DNA of 64,000 nucleotides from assembly GCA_015832175.1 (NCBI GenBank), contig WJXW01000015.1, positions 1,178,001-1,242,000 on the forward strand. The letters are read 5' to 3'. Below are positions 1 to 10,773 of the stretch, in pieces; within the stretch, counting starts at the first letter, position 1; the number at the start of each line of letters is the position of its first letter. The notes under the pieces are model-generated. The model worked only from the letters and a program-made list of their open reading frames with translations. It made no database searches and was not told where the DNA came from. The DNA is from Paraphaeosphaeria minitans. Lineage: Eukaryota; Ascomycota; Dothideomycetes; Pleosporales; Didymosphaeriaceae. The translations under genes were made by a program, and so were the position numbers.

Positions 1-3000
1 CGACACGCTCGCTCATCTGCTGCCGCTACTGCCGTGCTAGTGAAGCCCAGGCTAAGTCTGCTGGCCGCGAAATGAAGACACACGCAGCGCTAGAAGCACG
101 GGTGCACGAATGGCAGAGTACCGTTACCTCGGGGATCACCAGCCCCAGCAGCTATCACCGTCGTCGTGGTACGCAATAGGTGGCACTCGAAGGAGCAGCC
201 ATGGAACGAGCAATCAGATAGAGTGATAGGCTGCAGAGCAGTCAGTCAAGGATCTGTAGCGGTCCAAAGATAAGAAATACGAGCTGAGGTTGAGGCTGTG
301 TGAAGGAGATTACCACGACAGACGTTTGACAACCGAGGAGCATAAATGTCCTGTCTTAAGTTACTCAACGCGGAAAATCACCTAATAAGACTCGGCGCTT
401 CACCTAAACGGCGATAGAATTGCTCTCCGGTCTTCGTGAGCTATTTGCTCGCCTGTATCTTCTCGACGAGCGGTGTTGAGCGAGATGTATGCAGAGGACG
501 AGGCGACAGCCTGCTAGCTGACTGTGGTGCGATAGGGCTCAGCAGTCGGGATATTGGCTTCGAGAGACAACAGCAGGTGCAAGAGTGAACACGGTAGGTA
601 GCGTAGGGTAGCGACTGGCGGGCTGGCGAGCTGCCATCGCACCTGTTCCTCGAGCCTCTCGGCAGTCGCGCACTTGGAAGAAATGTAACTCTTCTCTAAA
701 TCGCTGTAACCATGATTAATTGTGATCGCGAAGAGGAGTCTGGCTACAAGCTGTTCGAGTGCGTAGCATAGTGGGATGCCTCAGCGGAGACGGATGACAT
801 CGACACTTGCTAGGTAAGCCATCATCTACGCGACACGCGATTTCTCGACTTTGAGGGTCATACCTCGCAATACTCTAGTCTTGAGAGACCAGCAACCGGC
901 GACCAGATACTGGTAGCCGAAGCAGCCAAGACACACGTAAAAATCACACAGCTTGTAGTAGTCGATTCCACTGATGGAAACGTCATCGACTGCAGTGCTT
1001 CGATGAGGATAGTCATCTGCCTCAAATGATCGATGTCTGGGTCTGAGCGAGCATCAGGCGGAGGCCTCCGGTAACAATCAGGGGCCTCTGCCTACGAGCT
1101 GGGCTGCCGTTGTGAAGAACGCAGCGATCTGTATTCCCTGTCAGCGCGGAGACTTGAGTCTGCAGAATGACTAAGTAGACAGTAAGGATCTGTGGACGGC
1201 TACAGGAAAAACGACGCGAGCCGTCGCGAGACAGTCGGCTATGATTTTTTGTGATGCGGCACACCATCCGATGCTGCGCCCTTACAAGCTAACGTTACGA
1301 GAAGACGGCAGTTCTCGATCGAATCCCGCGAAAAAGTCTAGGATATGACTGTCAGCTTCGGTACAGGCGATTCACAGACTAGGGCACACTTCAGCCGAAC
1401 CCTCAGCGGTCAGCTATTACACTGACCGCGCTAGCCCCACCTCATGCAGCCGTCAACGTACTAACTTCTTCAGTGGGAGATCAGAACTTGGGAGAGACTT
1501 CACACGGCAGTAGCTACAAGGGGAACAGCACATGATCGACTGCGCATCCTCAAGAGCAGTCATTCGCAGTCGGGTTTACAGCTAGAGCTGCCAGGTCATC
1601 GTCTCCATTAGAGCTAGTTGTTACCAGGCTGCAGTGCTGGTAGGAATATGAACGGATGGAACAGTCGGTGGGAAAGCTGCTCTGGTGAAGCTTGGTAGCG
1701 TTGGACTTACAGATGTTCTCGATATCCCGGCAAGGGGGCATCCGGAGAGCTCAAAGCGGAAAGATCAAGAGCCAATCGTCCGCAACGAATAAGCCTATGT
1801 CAAATTGCCTCATGTTTGTTATTCATCAGTCAACAGGATCGAGGCATGGGAGCACGCCTTACCTTGGGCAATCACTCTTTGATCTCGTCAACCTCACCTG
1901 CTCTCATGTTCCTACGACAGCGACTCTCGAAATGAGCGCATGTACTGATCAGAATCGAACTAACGTTATTCGATAAACGCATCAACGTTCACGAGTGTAG
2001 TGTGAAGGATCTTACGAAGTACAACTGATGCGCTACGAGGCTGAAGACCATTTCGACAATCTTCCTAGCAAACGACTCGAGCTTAGATGACTGTGGCTTC
2101 GCCGGCGGTCTGACCCAATCACTTCATTGTTTGTTGTGGACCCTCGGTGCGGAGGCTGTAAGGCTCTGTATGAGAGAATCCAAGTAGCGACGGCAACCCG
2201 TCATCAGAGACGACTGGGGATATAGACACACGCAAAAAAGCTACTCGCCCAGAGCGAGCGTTGTATATGCCTTGCATGCAACGGAATGGATTTCAGGAGA
2301 GTTGGGTGGTGCAGATCCTTTATACCCACAGAGCGAGCTTTACGCTTATGCCCACAAAAGAGATCGAGTAGACATTGAGACGTCCGTGCTCGGATTACAG
2401 CGTTGGGTTACGCTGTGCTTCCCGTCACTCGAAAGCAGCCGTTACACGTGCGGTCACTAGATCAGCCATGCTTGTGACTGTTGCTCTCTCAGATAAGCAG
2501 CGATCTTGATGATGACAGCTGCACCTGACACGATGGGCGCACGACAGCACTGCGGTGCATGAGCTTGTAGACGTACTCGCAGTCATCACCTTTACGTATT
2601 CCTTCTGTATGTGTGGGAATGGTAACATTCGTCAGCAGTGAGCACTGATATCATCGTCCTCGAGGCGGCGACTTGGCGCTGAAGGTCAGATTGGCAGCAT
2701 CAGAAAAGGCAGGTACCTAAGCAACATCATCAGCCGTCCAAATGTGCGGCAGTCTAGCCTCGGAATAGGAACTCGCAAGCACTCAGCGACATTACCAGCC
2801 ATGTCGGCACACCGTTTGGGCGTAGAGCGTGATGTTTGCGAACCGTACACACCATCAGCCGTAGTATCAGCAACATCCGCTAGCATAAGCATCATAGCGT
2901 ATCACGATAAGCTTACAAGCCCGCAACTATAGACTGGCTAAGCGCACAAGCACCTTATCCCATGCATGTGTAATGCAAGTGCTGCTTCCCGTCTTATCAC

Positions 3001-4380
3001 CTCTTAGTAGACAGTGTGTCACGATGTGCACAAAACGTGGCTGTCTTCAAGTCAACGTGGAAACGCTCACGAACGAAAGACCTACTGCAGGGATGTTGCC
3101 TACTTCCGCGCGTTCTTTGGTAAGTATTGGCCTGCAATAGCAGCTGTACGCTAACGTTGCCACGCATCCGATAGTGCTGGGTGCGAGGTGTTGATTGCGC
3201 CCGAGCAGAATTATGGTTCGCTTCAACCTCGACACGGACCTCAGTTCTACAGCCGCCAAGAGCCTCAAGGCGGCTGACCTTGGTCATCGTTTCCGCTATG
3301 GCTTAGCTTTGTTCCAGAAGCTGCTCAATGAGTGAGTGGAGGGCACCTAAGTATGGTTCAAGTTGGTGTGGAACAGGCTCATAGCATCGGCCGAGCATTT
3401 CATGGTCGAATCTATGTTGAGCGCGGCGCATCTGGTTGTCTGTATGTTCGTAGAATCGGCGAGAAGGTGTCACATGCGTGTAAATTTCGGCTACAAGTAT
3501 TTCTGCTTGTCTAGGAGTAGGTCCAGCATACATTTTAAGAGTGTTATGACTATGATTTAGATAGGAGAATACGTTGTTTTTTCTGCGTACGCCGGTTCTT
3601 CCCCATAATGACGGTCAGTAATCCAAAGCGAGTTTCCCCTCAAAATTCTCGAGCCTGACTAACGCGCTTGTCGGTCTTCCTGGTGGCATGTCGACGTTTC
3701 GTATAGACGCTTCTCAAGCGCAAACACAAGAAGCATAACATTGCTATACCTTGGAAGGTGGCTTTGCGACGAGTGGGACATAGTCAAAACCTTTACTTTG
3801 GAAGCTCACCTAACTGAGCGATGCGTACCTTTCTGAAGCCTGATTTTCCAAATTATACGCTGTTGATAGACAGCTTCAGCGACCTTCGAACCAATAGTTT
3901 CAGCAGCCTTCGGACAGGAGTCAGACGTTGGTCAACGATATAACAAAACTTGTAGAGGAGCGATATTACATCATTCCTGATCCAGACCTGTAGGTCGAGT
4001 AATTATAAATTCACCGCATTGAAATTTCTCATCTCTGGGATGATCTGTGCCAGCCTTCTCTATCCGTCCTAAAATCGAACTCATTGTTAGTAGCTCATCT
4101 TAGTCTACCGTTATACCTAATTTTGATAATGCTAATACATAGCGGTTCTGATGACGCGATGAACTCTTACTGGCTCTTGCGGTCATCAAAGCCGAGAATT
4201 GGCAACCCGTGGCCACGGTTTTCCAGGACCGTGGAATTCCACAACCTGCCGACCAGCCTTATATTCTGGTCATGCTAATCTATATGTCCAGTGATAAGCG
4301 AAGCATCACTTTAGAAAAAGTCTGCAGATGCCCTTGTCTCTTTTCCCTTTTGGATCGCTTTCATGTCTTCATGATTCTGT
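1..4380. other. Gene-poor interval, no supported gene
   Basis: I see no open frame here with recognisable domains or convincing coding character; the longest frames are under 100 codons and lie on both strands. Base composition is not AT-rich, so this is unlike the RIP-like blocks further on. Small lineage-specific genes with several introns could be missed. Confidence 0.5.
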
Positions 4381-5188
4381 GCCTCCAGCTCTACAACCAC
4401 CCTTACGTCCACGTCCACGTCCACGTCCACCCGAGATGCAAGCCCACAGCTCTTCCAAGACATCTTGTCCGCCCCCACCGCCATCAAGCGCTTACAGCGA
4501 CTGCTCGTGCAGGGAGGCAGCCTTCTGACCGGCGATGCTCTGAGACGGCTCATCGTCTTCGACTTCAACGGAGCTCAGCCAGCCGGTGGCGCGTTAGGCG
4601 GAGCCGCCAAAGCTGCTGTACGTACTACCCCTCGCTTGGCTTTGCAGACCAGTACAGTGACACTGGCACTGACATGCTTGCTGCGCCCAGTCCATCGAGA
4701 CCTACCCGTTCTCCGCAGGCTTCGACATCAGCCTGACGGTTGGCTTCCTCGAGCCGTGCGGGATAAACACGCCCCACGTGCACCCGCGCGCCACCGAGTT
4801 CCTCGTGCTTGTGCAAGGATCGAGCCTTCGATTCGGCAGTGTGCTGGAGAATGGACTTGTCGGGCCTGACGAAAACCAGGAGATTGCTGGCGTGCTGCGC
4901 CCGTTCGAGGGCAACCTCTTTCCACAAGGCAGCATACACTACCAGTTCAACGATGGTTGTGAGAAGGCAGTCTTTGTCGCAGCGCTAGACTCCAACGACC
5001 CCGGGACGAGCTCCGTGGCGCAGAACTTCTTCAGCCTCGACGCTGGGGTCTTCAACGCCACCTTAGGCTACCCCGAAACCGTGGATGGCCGCAACTTCGA
5101 AGCGTTCAGGAAAGCGATTCCGGCCAACCTAGCGCAAGACGTCGGCAGCTGCCTTGCTAGGTGCAGCGCACAGCAGCGTAGCCAGTGA
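4381..5188 (+). CDS. Germin/spherulin-like single-cupin protein (5' end unresolved)
   Basis: The product is a probably secreted monocupin of the germin-like/spherulin 1A type, a metal-binding beta-barrel whose substrate cannot be told from sequence. Two exons join cleanly: exon 1 ends at 4617, a 73-nt phase-0 intron runs 4618-4690 (GTACGT donor, CTGAC branch site, CCCAG acceptor), and exon 2 runs 4691-5188. Cupin box 1 reads PHVHPRATEF and box 2 reads FPQGSIHYQFN, so the usual His, His, Glu and His metal ligands are present. A Thr/Ser-rich stretch encoded by four cgtcca hexamers lies before the domain. The first exon is open only back to a TGA at 4372-4374, and no ATG or signal peptide lies in frame. 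The start is therefore lost by mutation or sits in an unseen upstream exon, so the given start is only the open-frame limit. Confidence 0.75.
4406..4430. repeat. (cgtcca)4 hexamer microsatellite in the cupin exon
   Basis: About four tandem cgtcca units in frame in the cupin gene encode alternating Ser-Thr. Length changes here would add or remove dipeptides without breaking the frame. Confidence 0.8.
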
Positions 5189-5194
5189 AGGGCT

Positions 5195-5803
5195 CTAACC
5201 CTGTATTCGAGGCTCGCAAGGGAGGTGGTCGGATCTAGTCTTGGGGCTGTTTTTTGGCGCGCTTAGTTTGTGTTGATTTATGGCGGAGTTCAATAGATGT
5301 CCGGCGGTCTGGTAATTAGTTTCAGGAGTACCGGAGTTCTGTTCATGCACTAATGTTCTCTCTGGTTCCCTTTCTTGTGCATCAAGTTGCTCTGGCATTG
5401 TGTTCAAAACTGGCTCAGGACCGAGTGTCAGACTGTGCAAACTACTGTCGAATATCCCGTGAGATACCACTCCATCCCACGTCCCCTGCTGTGCATTAGC
5501 GGTACTCGTTGTCTGCTCTGAAGTACCGTGGACATGGCCGCTTACCTTGCGGTCCTGCACCTCACACCAGCCGTCTTTCCGTCTCGAAAGTCTCTTTGCG
5601 CTGACAGCGAGCATCCAAGCGTCTGGAAAGGGTTCGATAGCAACGTACATCATTAGGCTCTCCGAGCCACACAGATAAGAAAGCGTTGCCCCCAGCATTT
5701 GAAGCTCTCGGCTGCACTCCAGCAACAGCGTCAGGAGCAACAAGCTGTCGCCGTGTACGATGCTTCTCAAAAGAGCGGCTTGGGAAACAAAATACCTTCT
5801 CAA
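5195..5803 (-). CDS. Hypothetical protein, doubtful
   Basis: A 202-codon open frame lies convergent to the cupin gene, with stops only 7 bases apart. I recognise no domain. The first third is hydrophobic and Leu-rich and the rest is polar and low in complexity. An overlapping frame on the same strand (5562-5873) is also open, which weakens the case. Treat it as an unverified prediction. Confidence 0.22.
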   Translation of the reverse strand: MRRYFVSQAALLRSIVHGDSLLLLTLLLECSRELQMLGATLSYLCGSESLMMYVAIEPFPDAWMLAVSAKRLSRRKDGWCEVQDRKVSGHVHGTSEQTTSTANAQQGTWDGVVSHGIFDSSLHSLTLGPEPVLNTMPEQLDAQEREPERTLVHEQNSGTPETNYQTAGHLLNSAINQHKLSAPKNSPKTRSDHLPCEPRIQG

Positions 5804-6340
5804 CGTCTGTGGATAGCTCAGCGTGCTGCAGCAATGACCAAAGCGGCAAGCGCGACCTCACAGGATGTCTCATACAGATGGTTCTGTGATGCTAGGGTGT
5901 GGTTTCATCACTGTGAGACCATCGATGTATCCAGCTTTCTTCTAGCAAGCGAGACCGGATGACTCTAGATGAGAATCTAAGCATGCCTCTGGTCTCACAT
6001 AGCACAGTAAGTCATGTCTGGAGTGAGGAACAACGCTGACGCGCACTCGCGCTGGTGATGCACACGATTAGCGTAGAGCCTTCATACTGCACACCTGCAC
6101 TCGAGTCCCCGCCTATTGCGAAGCGTGGCCCGAAATACGTACGCCTTAGCATGCATTAGTAGGCCAAGTTCAGGCCCAAGACCAAGTTCGGGCCCAGGAC
6201 CAAAGATAGATGCAACATCTCTCAACGCCCAACGACGCACACGCGAGGATGATGTCTCCACCATGCTCTAGTCTCGAGTCAATTATCATCAAATCGCAGC
6301 TCAGCGCCATCTTCAGACGCTATTGCATCGGCGTCTCGTC

Positions 6341-6718
6341 ATGCTCCGCCCCAAGCGAACAAAGGGACCATTCCGGCCAAGCATCACTCACATCCCGCTG
6401 GCACCCACGGCTGCTGAAGCTGAGATCGCCAGCCGCAGCGGCTCAACGGTGGCAGATGAAGCTGCGCTAGAGAGCACGCAAGTTGCCAAGAAGATACCCG
6501 CTCCCAGGCTCTCGCAGATGATCGAGCAAAGAACGTGGGAGAACGGGCAGCTCAGACAGGAGCTAGCATACCATCAGAGGAAGCACGCAGCGAGCATGTA
6601 TCTTCTCGAGGAGGTCAGAGTTGTGGTCGAGAGCCTCCAGCAGGCCCTCGCTAACTTTCAGAGACTCAACGAAGAAACAGAAGACGGTGTCGCAGATAGG
6701 GAGTGTAGGGAATGGTAG
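6341..6718 (+). CDS. Small coiled-coil hypothetical protein
   Basis: About 125 residues from the ATG at 6341. The N-terminal half is basic and Pro/Ser/Thr-rich. The C-terminal half, from about residue 55, is a heptad-like amphipathic helix (for example SQMIEQRTWENGQLRQELAY, then LLEEVRVVVESLQQALANFQ). Such short coiled-coil proteins are common as lineage-specific genes in filamentous ascomycetes, but I cannot name the family. The frame is open a little upstream of the ATG, so an earlier exon is possible. Confidence 0.45.
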   Translation: MLRPKRTKGPFRPSITHIPLAPTAAEAEIASRSGSTVADEAALESTQVAKKIPAPRLSQMIEQRTWENGQLRQELAYHQRKHAASMYLLEEVRVVVESLQQALANFQRLNEETEDGVADRECREW

Positions 6719-7992
6719 GGACCGCTAGAGAGAGGCACAGTGGCATGGTCTACGCTCATGGTTGCTCGTCCGGCAGGTGACGCACGGCAGTAGACTACGT
6801 TGTGAATCAATAATAGTTTCCTCCTGATCCTTCCAGGGTTGCACCACCTCCGTTTTGCTGCTTGCCAATCTACTCTGCGTCCGGTCTGTATCTGCGCCAA
6901 CGGATCATTTCTGGGCAGCATGCAAACCCGCCCGCCACAACCGAGTGCATTGCTTTCTTGTGCTACGCTACTGTGGATGACCGCCAGCGTGAACGTTATG
7001 GTCCTCAATTCATCTATCAATACCTGAGAATGCTCCTTGCGGCTCTTGCAGCGGCTGGTGCCAGATCTGGGCCTGTCCTGCAGCACACACACTCACTACA
7101 TATGCCACGGTGCTCCCGCAACTCAAATGTAGAAGTCCTCGCCAGCCTCCGGATCTAGGTTGTCGAAGTGTTCGCCATGGCTATGTTGACGCCTGTCGTC
7201 ACGCCGGCGAGCCGACTGGAAGCTACAGCTACGAAACTGAGACTCTGCCCTGTGTTTCTGCCTCATATCAGCAGCAGCCAGAAGGGGTGCGGCCGAGCCT
7301 TACGATCTGCCTGCCGCCAGCGCTTGAACGTTGCGTATGTACTCCGCATCTCCCGGCACTTCTTCGATAGGAGCAAGCGGGGAGAGAGCCAGGCGCACTG
7401 TGCTCCGGACGCTTCCTGCACACTCGGCTTCATGAGGGGGGAAGGTCGAAGTGCAACGGCGATGACACATGGCTGTAGCCGGCCAACAAAGAGGCAGCGG
7501 CTTGAAAAGTGAACTGACGTTAGAAGCAAGGTGAACTTAGAAGTAAACTGACGTCAAAAAGTGAATTGACGTTAGAAGTGAGTGACGCTGTAGGGCTCTC
7601 CGCGCGCACGACAAGAAAGACTGCAAGGTCTTACGTCGCAGAAGATGGCCCGGCCAGTCGGGCGAACTGTTCGTGCGGAGATATGATCCGTGAAAAATAC
7701 AATATGTGGAAGATGAAGCACAGCGGCATCGGCTGAAAGACCACTTGGGATGGCAGGGCCATGCGGGTCAAGAGCGCTATTCGTGTGGTGGGAACCACTT
7801 GGGGTAAGCAAGGCACATCTTCTGTCGTAGCCCCCGTGAAAGGGCGTAGCTGTCATGAAAGCAGCATATTCAGAACGCTAAATGTACAATCCCCTTACAA
7901 AACTGTACTGTACAGCGCTCTACAGCGCTGCACACCGAATGGTTGTCGTAGCTCCTTGTCCGCTCTCGCGTACTTGTCTTCTGCGCTAGTTA

Positions 7993-8466
7993 TCAAAACT
8001 CGCTGCCGGAGGGTCGGGCCCAGTCGGACCGCTTTCTCGACGCGATCACGAGCTCGCTGGCGATGACCAGTGCTCTCTGCATGTCCGCCCTCTCTCTTTC
8101 TAGCTCGGCTATTCTCGCCGTAAGCAGCTCCGTGCTCGAGCTCGCCTCCCGAGCTGCAAGAGAACTTTGGCTAGCCAGCGCCAGTTTGTATTCCTGCACG
8201 ACAGCTTCGTAAGCGACCGCGTCTGTTTGTGCCTCAAACAGCTCCTTCTCTAGCGAACAGTATTGGCTAGCCAGCACAGAAAGCTCGTGCAGTACAAACC
8301 CATGCTGGCCAGACAGCGTTCGGTACGCCTGCACTAGATGAATGTTGTGTTGCACCAGATGATTGTTGCGTTGCGCTTCCTGGATGTATGCTAGCCGGTA
8401 CGCTTCGCATCGCGCGCTCAGGGACGCAACAGGATATTCGGTCTCGAAAGAGTGTCTGTAGAGCAT
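7993..8466 (-). CDS. Coiled-coil hypothetical protein
   Basis: A 157-residue frame, predicted almost entirely helical and rich in Ala, Glu, Leu, Gln and Ser. The strongest heptad pattern is in the last 60 residues (AREASSSTELLTARIAELER onwards). There are no Cys clusters, signal peptide or membrane segment. It resembles the gene at 6341-6718 in size and style but not in sequence. The composition fits a real protein better than a random antisense frame, yet no function can be assigned. Confidence 0.42.
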   Translation of the reverse strand: MLYRHSFETEYPVASLSARCEAYRLAYIQEAQRNNHLVQHNIHLVQAYRTLSGQHGFVLHELSVLASQYCSLEKELFEAQTDAVAYEAVVQEYKLALASQSSLAAREASSSTELLTARIAELERERADMQRALVIASELVIASRKRSDWARPSGSEF

Positions 8467-9007
8467 ATCAGCCAGCCTCCATGTGTATAGGAGTCACTCG
8501 ACGGAGTGAAATCATAAAGTGAAACCAACCTTTGGTGCTCAGCAGCACGTAGGACCACACTGGATGGAGGCGCATCGAGCTCGCAAGTACGCCACACCTG
8601 GCACGAGCCAGACATCATCCAGCTTACGTGTAGGCAACGAAGTCAAAGCCAGAGTCGGGGGCCTCGCTGTTTGGTGCTTAGCCAGTCCGCTGTTTAAACC
8701 CGCTGGACGATCATCAGTGCGGCAGCAGGAATGTCGCGCCCCGCTACTTAGACAATCACCGTCCATCGTGCGTGCTGCTAAGAATAGACCTGGTGGCATA
8801 AATAGATAAGCGATACTCACCGTACAGAATCGGCCAGGAAACGGGCCACAAGTAAGACTTCGCCAGGCGGAGTGTTGAGAAAGGGAAGAAGGCGAAGATT
8901 GTTTCGAGTGCACTCGTTTCGCATCGTAGCGTATTTCCCTATTCGGGGACGTCGAGTATATGGCTTCACCGTCCTGCCGTAGCGTATGCACAGCGCGTGC
9001 GATGACC

Positions 9008-9490
9008 ATGGCAACCCGCAAAACCACCAACAAGGTTCACAACAAGAAGCTGAGAAGGAGACGGGAGGGACTGTCGACCAAGTGCTACGAGTACGGCGAA
9101 CTGGACGGCGTCGAGCTAGCACTGTTCGTGCGCTACCCCAAGCGCGGAGACTTCTACTCGTACGTGTCTCGAAGAGAGCTGCCCTGGCTTCGAGACGTTA
9201 CAAAGCTGGTATGCCACCTGCCGTGCGTTGCAACGTATCCCGCTGAGTGTGAACAGATGACGCACCCCAAGGCCAGGACAGAGTACCCGGAGGATCTGAA
9301 GGAGAGGGTGGAAGACACGAGAATGAAGATGAGAAAGGCCAAAGACGCGGGTGTGCTGGTACAAGCCGGTTCAGACGGACAAGGTGGCCAAGATGGAAGC
9401 AGTGCGCCCGTGCCTGTGCTCTCCGCCGCAGACTTTCCAGACTTTGTATGCAATCTGACATTGTGGGAGCGTCGCTGCAAGGGTCACTGA
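9008..9490 (+). CDS. Small MADS-box-like protein
   Basis: About 160 residues. The ATG at 9008 is chosen because it sits in a good context (accATGg); ATGs at 9002 and 8960 are in the same frame. Residues about 5-55 follow the MADS (SRF-type) DNA-binding fold: a basic helix (NKKLRRRREGLSTK), then CYEYGELDGVELALFV, then a strand ending GDFYSYVS. These align with the conserved KRK-x-G-hydrophobic-xKK-AYE-L, V-x-hydrophobic-ALL and Y-x-Y/F-AS positions of SRF/MEF2-type proteins. Several hallmark residues differ: Cys replaces Ala before YE, and the N-terminal arm is divergent. The rest is low complexity, and no MEF2 or SAM extension is visible. It could be a small nuclear DNA-binding protein or a decayed paralogue. 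Confidence 0.55.
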   Translation: MATRKTTNKVHNKKLRRRREGLSTKCYEYGELDGVELALFVRYPKRGDFYSYVSRRELPWLRDVTKLVCHLPCVATYPAECEQMTHPKARTEYPEDLKERVEDTRMKMRKAKDAGVLVQAGSDGQGGQDGSSAPVPVLSAADFPDFVCNLTLWERRCKGH

Positions 9491-10773
9491 GAGACGCCCT
9501 GGAGCAGCTACATTGAACCAGTTCGGATTGTCAAGAACGACACTAAGGCCGCGGTGCAGGTACCCGCTCATCGTTCTTTCCAAACCCTTCCTCTAGTCTC
9601 TTCTCCACCCTCTCTGCGCTGTCTTCGCTTCGAGCGTTCCTGCGGCCTTCCCTCTTGCACCTAATGTGAACTACATGACTGCGTACAAGAAGGGGTTGTT
9701 CACAATCACTATGGTGCAGGAAGATGCTGTGGCGGGGCGAGCAAACGAATGGAGCTATGTTTCATCAATCCTAACAGCACTCTCCCGACGGCCAACCCCC
9801 CAGTCTGGTGCTCCGGGCGTCAGTCTGTGAGCGCGATCGTTGAGCTGCCCGGCTCTCCTTCTCTTAATGCAGACGGTAGTGTAATGATGATAACGCGCTG
9901 CCGCAACAGTCTACCAGCGCCTTCTGCTGACGACCGCTCTCACAGCCGCCTCTGACGGTTTGGTGCACGCACATCAACGTAGGGAGGCTCTTCGGTCACA
10001 GGAGAAAGCTCTGCCTGGCCTCGAAAAGCTGTGCGGCTCAGGGAGTCACTGCCAGACAGCTCTGCCCGCCCGTCTAGAGCAGAGTCGACCTGAAGCTCAG
10101 CGACGTGGATATGAGACCGCGCCTCGTCGTCAGGGCGGCTGGCGTGGTAGTAGTGATAAACCTCGACGACCAGGACATTGGCAGACACCGAAGCTTTGCG
10201 CACTAGGGTTCTAACTTCGGCGCACGATCGTCTCGAGCAGATCCGACCGTACAGCGTTGGTCTTCTGGTGTGCGCCGGGCGCGGAGGGAGCGGCGTTTGC
10301 CGCAATACGAACAGCTGCGCTGCTCCGGGAAGGCAGAGTGGGGCAGAAGATGGGCTTTGGCCGGCTCCATGATCTGATACTGCTACTCTCGTGCGCGATC
10401 ATCAACGGCTCTGAGATGCAGTCGCAGATGTGATGGTACAGTATAGGCTGTTTGATGCATGTTCCTGCTTGGTCCCACTCGATACAGTACTTTGCAAAAC
10501 CGCCCTCACCTTTTGCACAAGCGACTTTTATAAGAAACCCCTCCCAGACTAGGTCCACCCCTGCTAGCTTGAGCCAATAGCATACTACCGCTGTCTGCTA
10601 GCACTTATCAAGCTAGTCTGCACCTGCGAGCATCCTTCGTTGCAAAACAGGTGTAATACGATGTGTCCATTACGATATGTACATGATCCACTGCGCTGCA
10701 CATACAAGCACTGTACAGTAACATGACTATTTACTCACGCTATATGGCCTTGCATAAGCACCACCTCCTTCAC
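9491..10773. other. Interval without a supported gene
   Basis: Several overlapping frames of 60-120 codons occur on both strands, but none has a recognisable domain or stands out in coding character. It may hold the 3' UTR of the NB-ARC/TPR gene and unrecognised small genes. Confidence 0.4.

Noticed and set aside
3303..3533. 76-codon minus-strand frame with protein-like composition
   Set aside because: Too short, no domain, and neighbouring frames on both strands are equally open.
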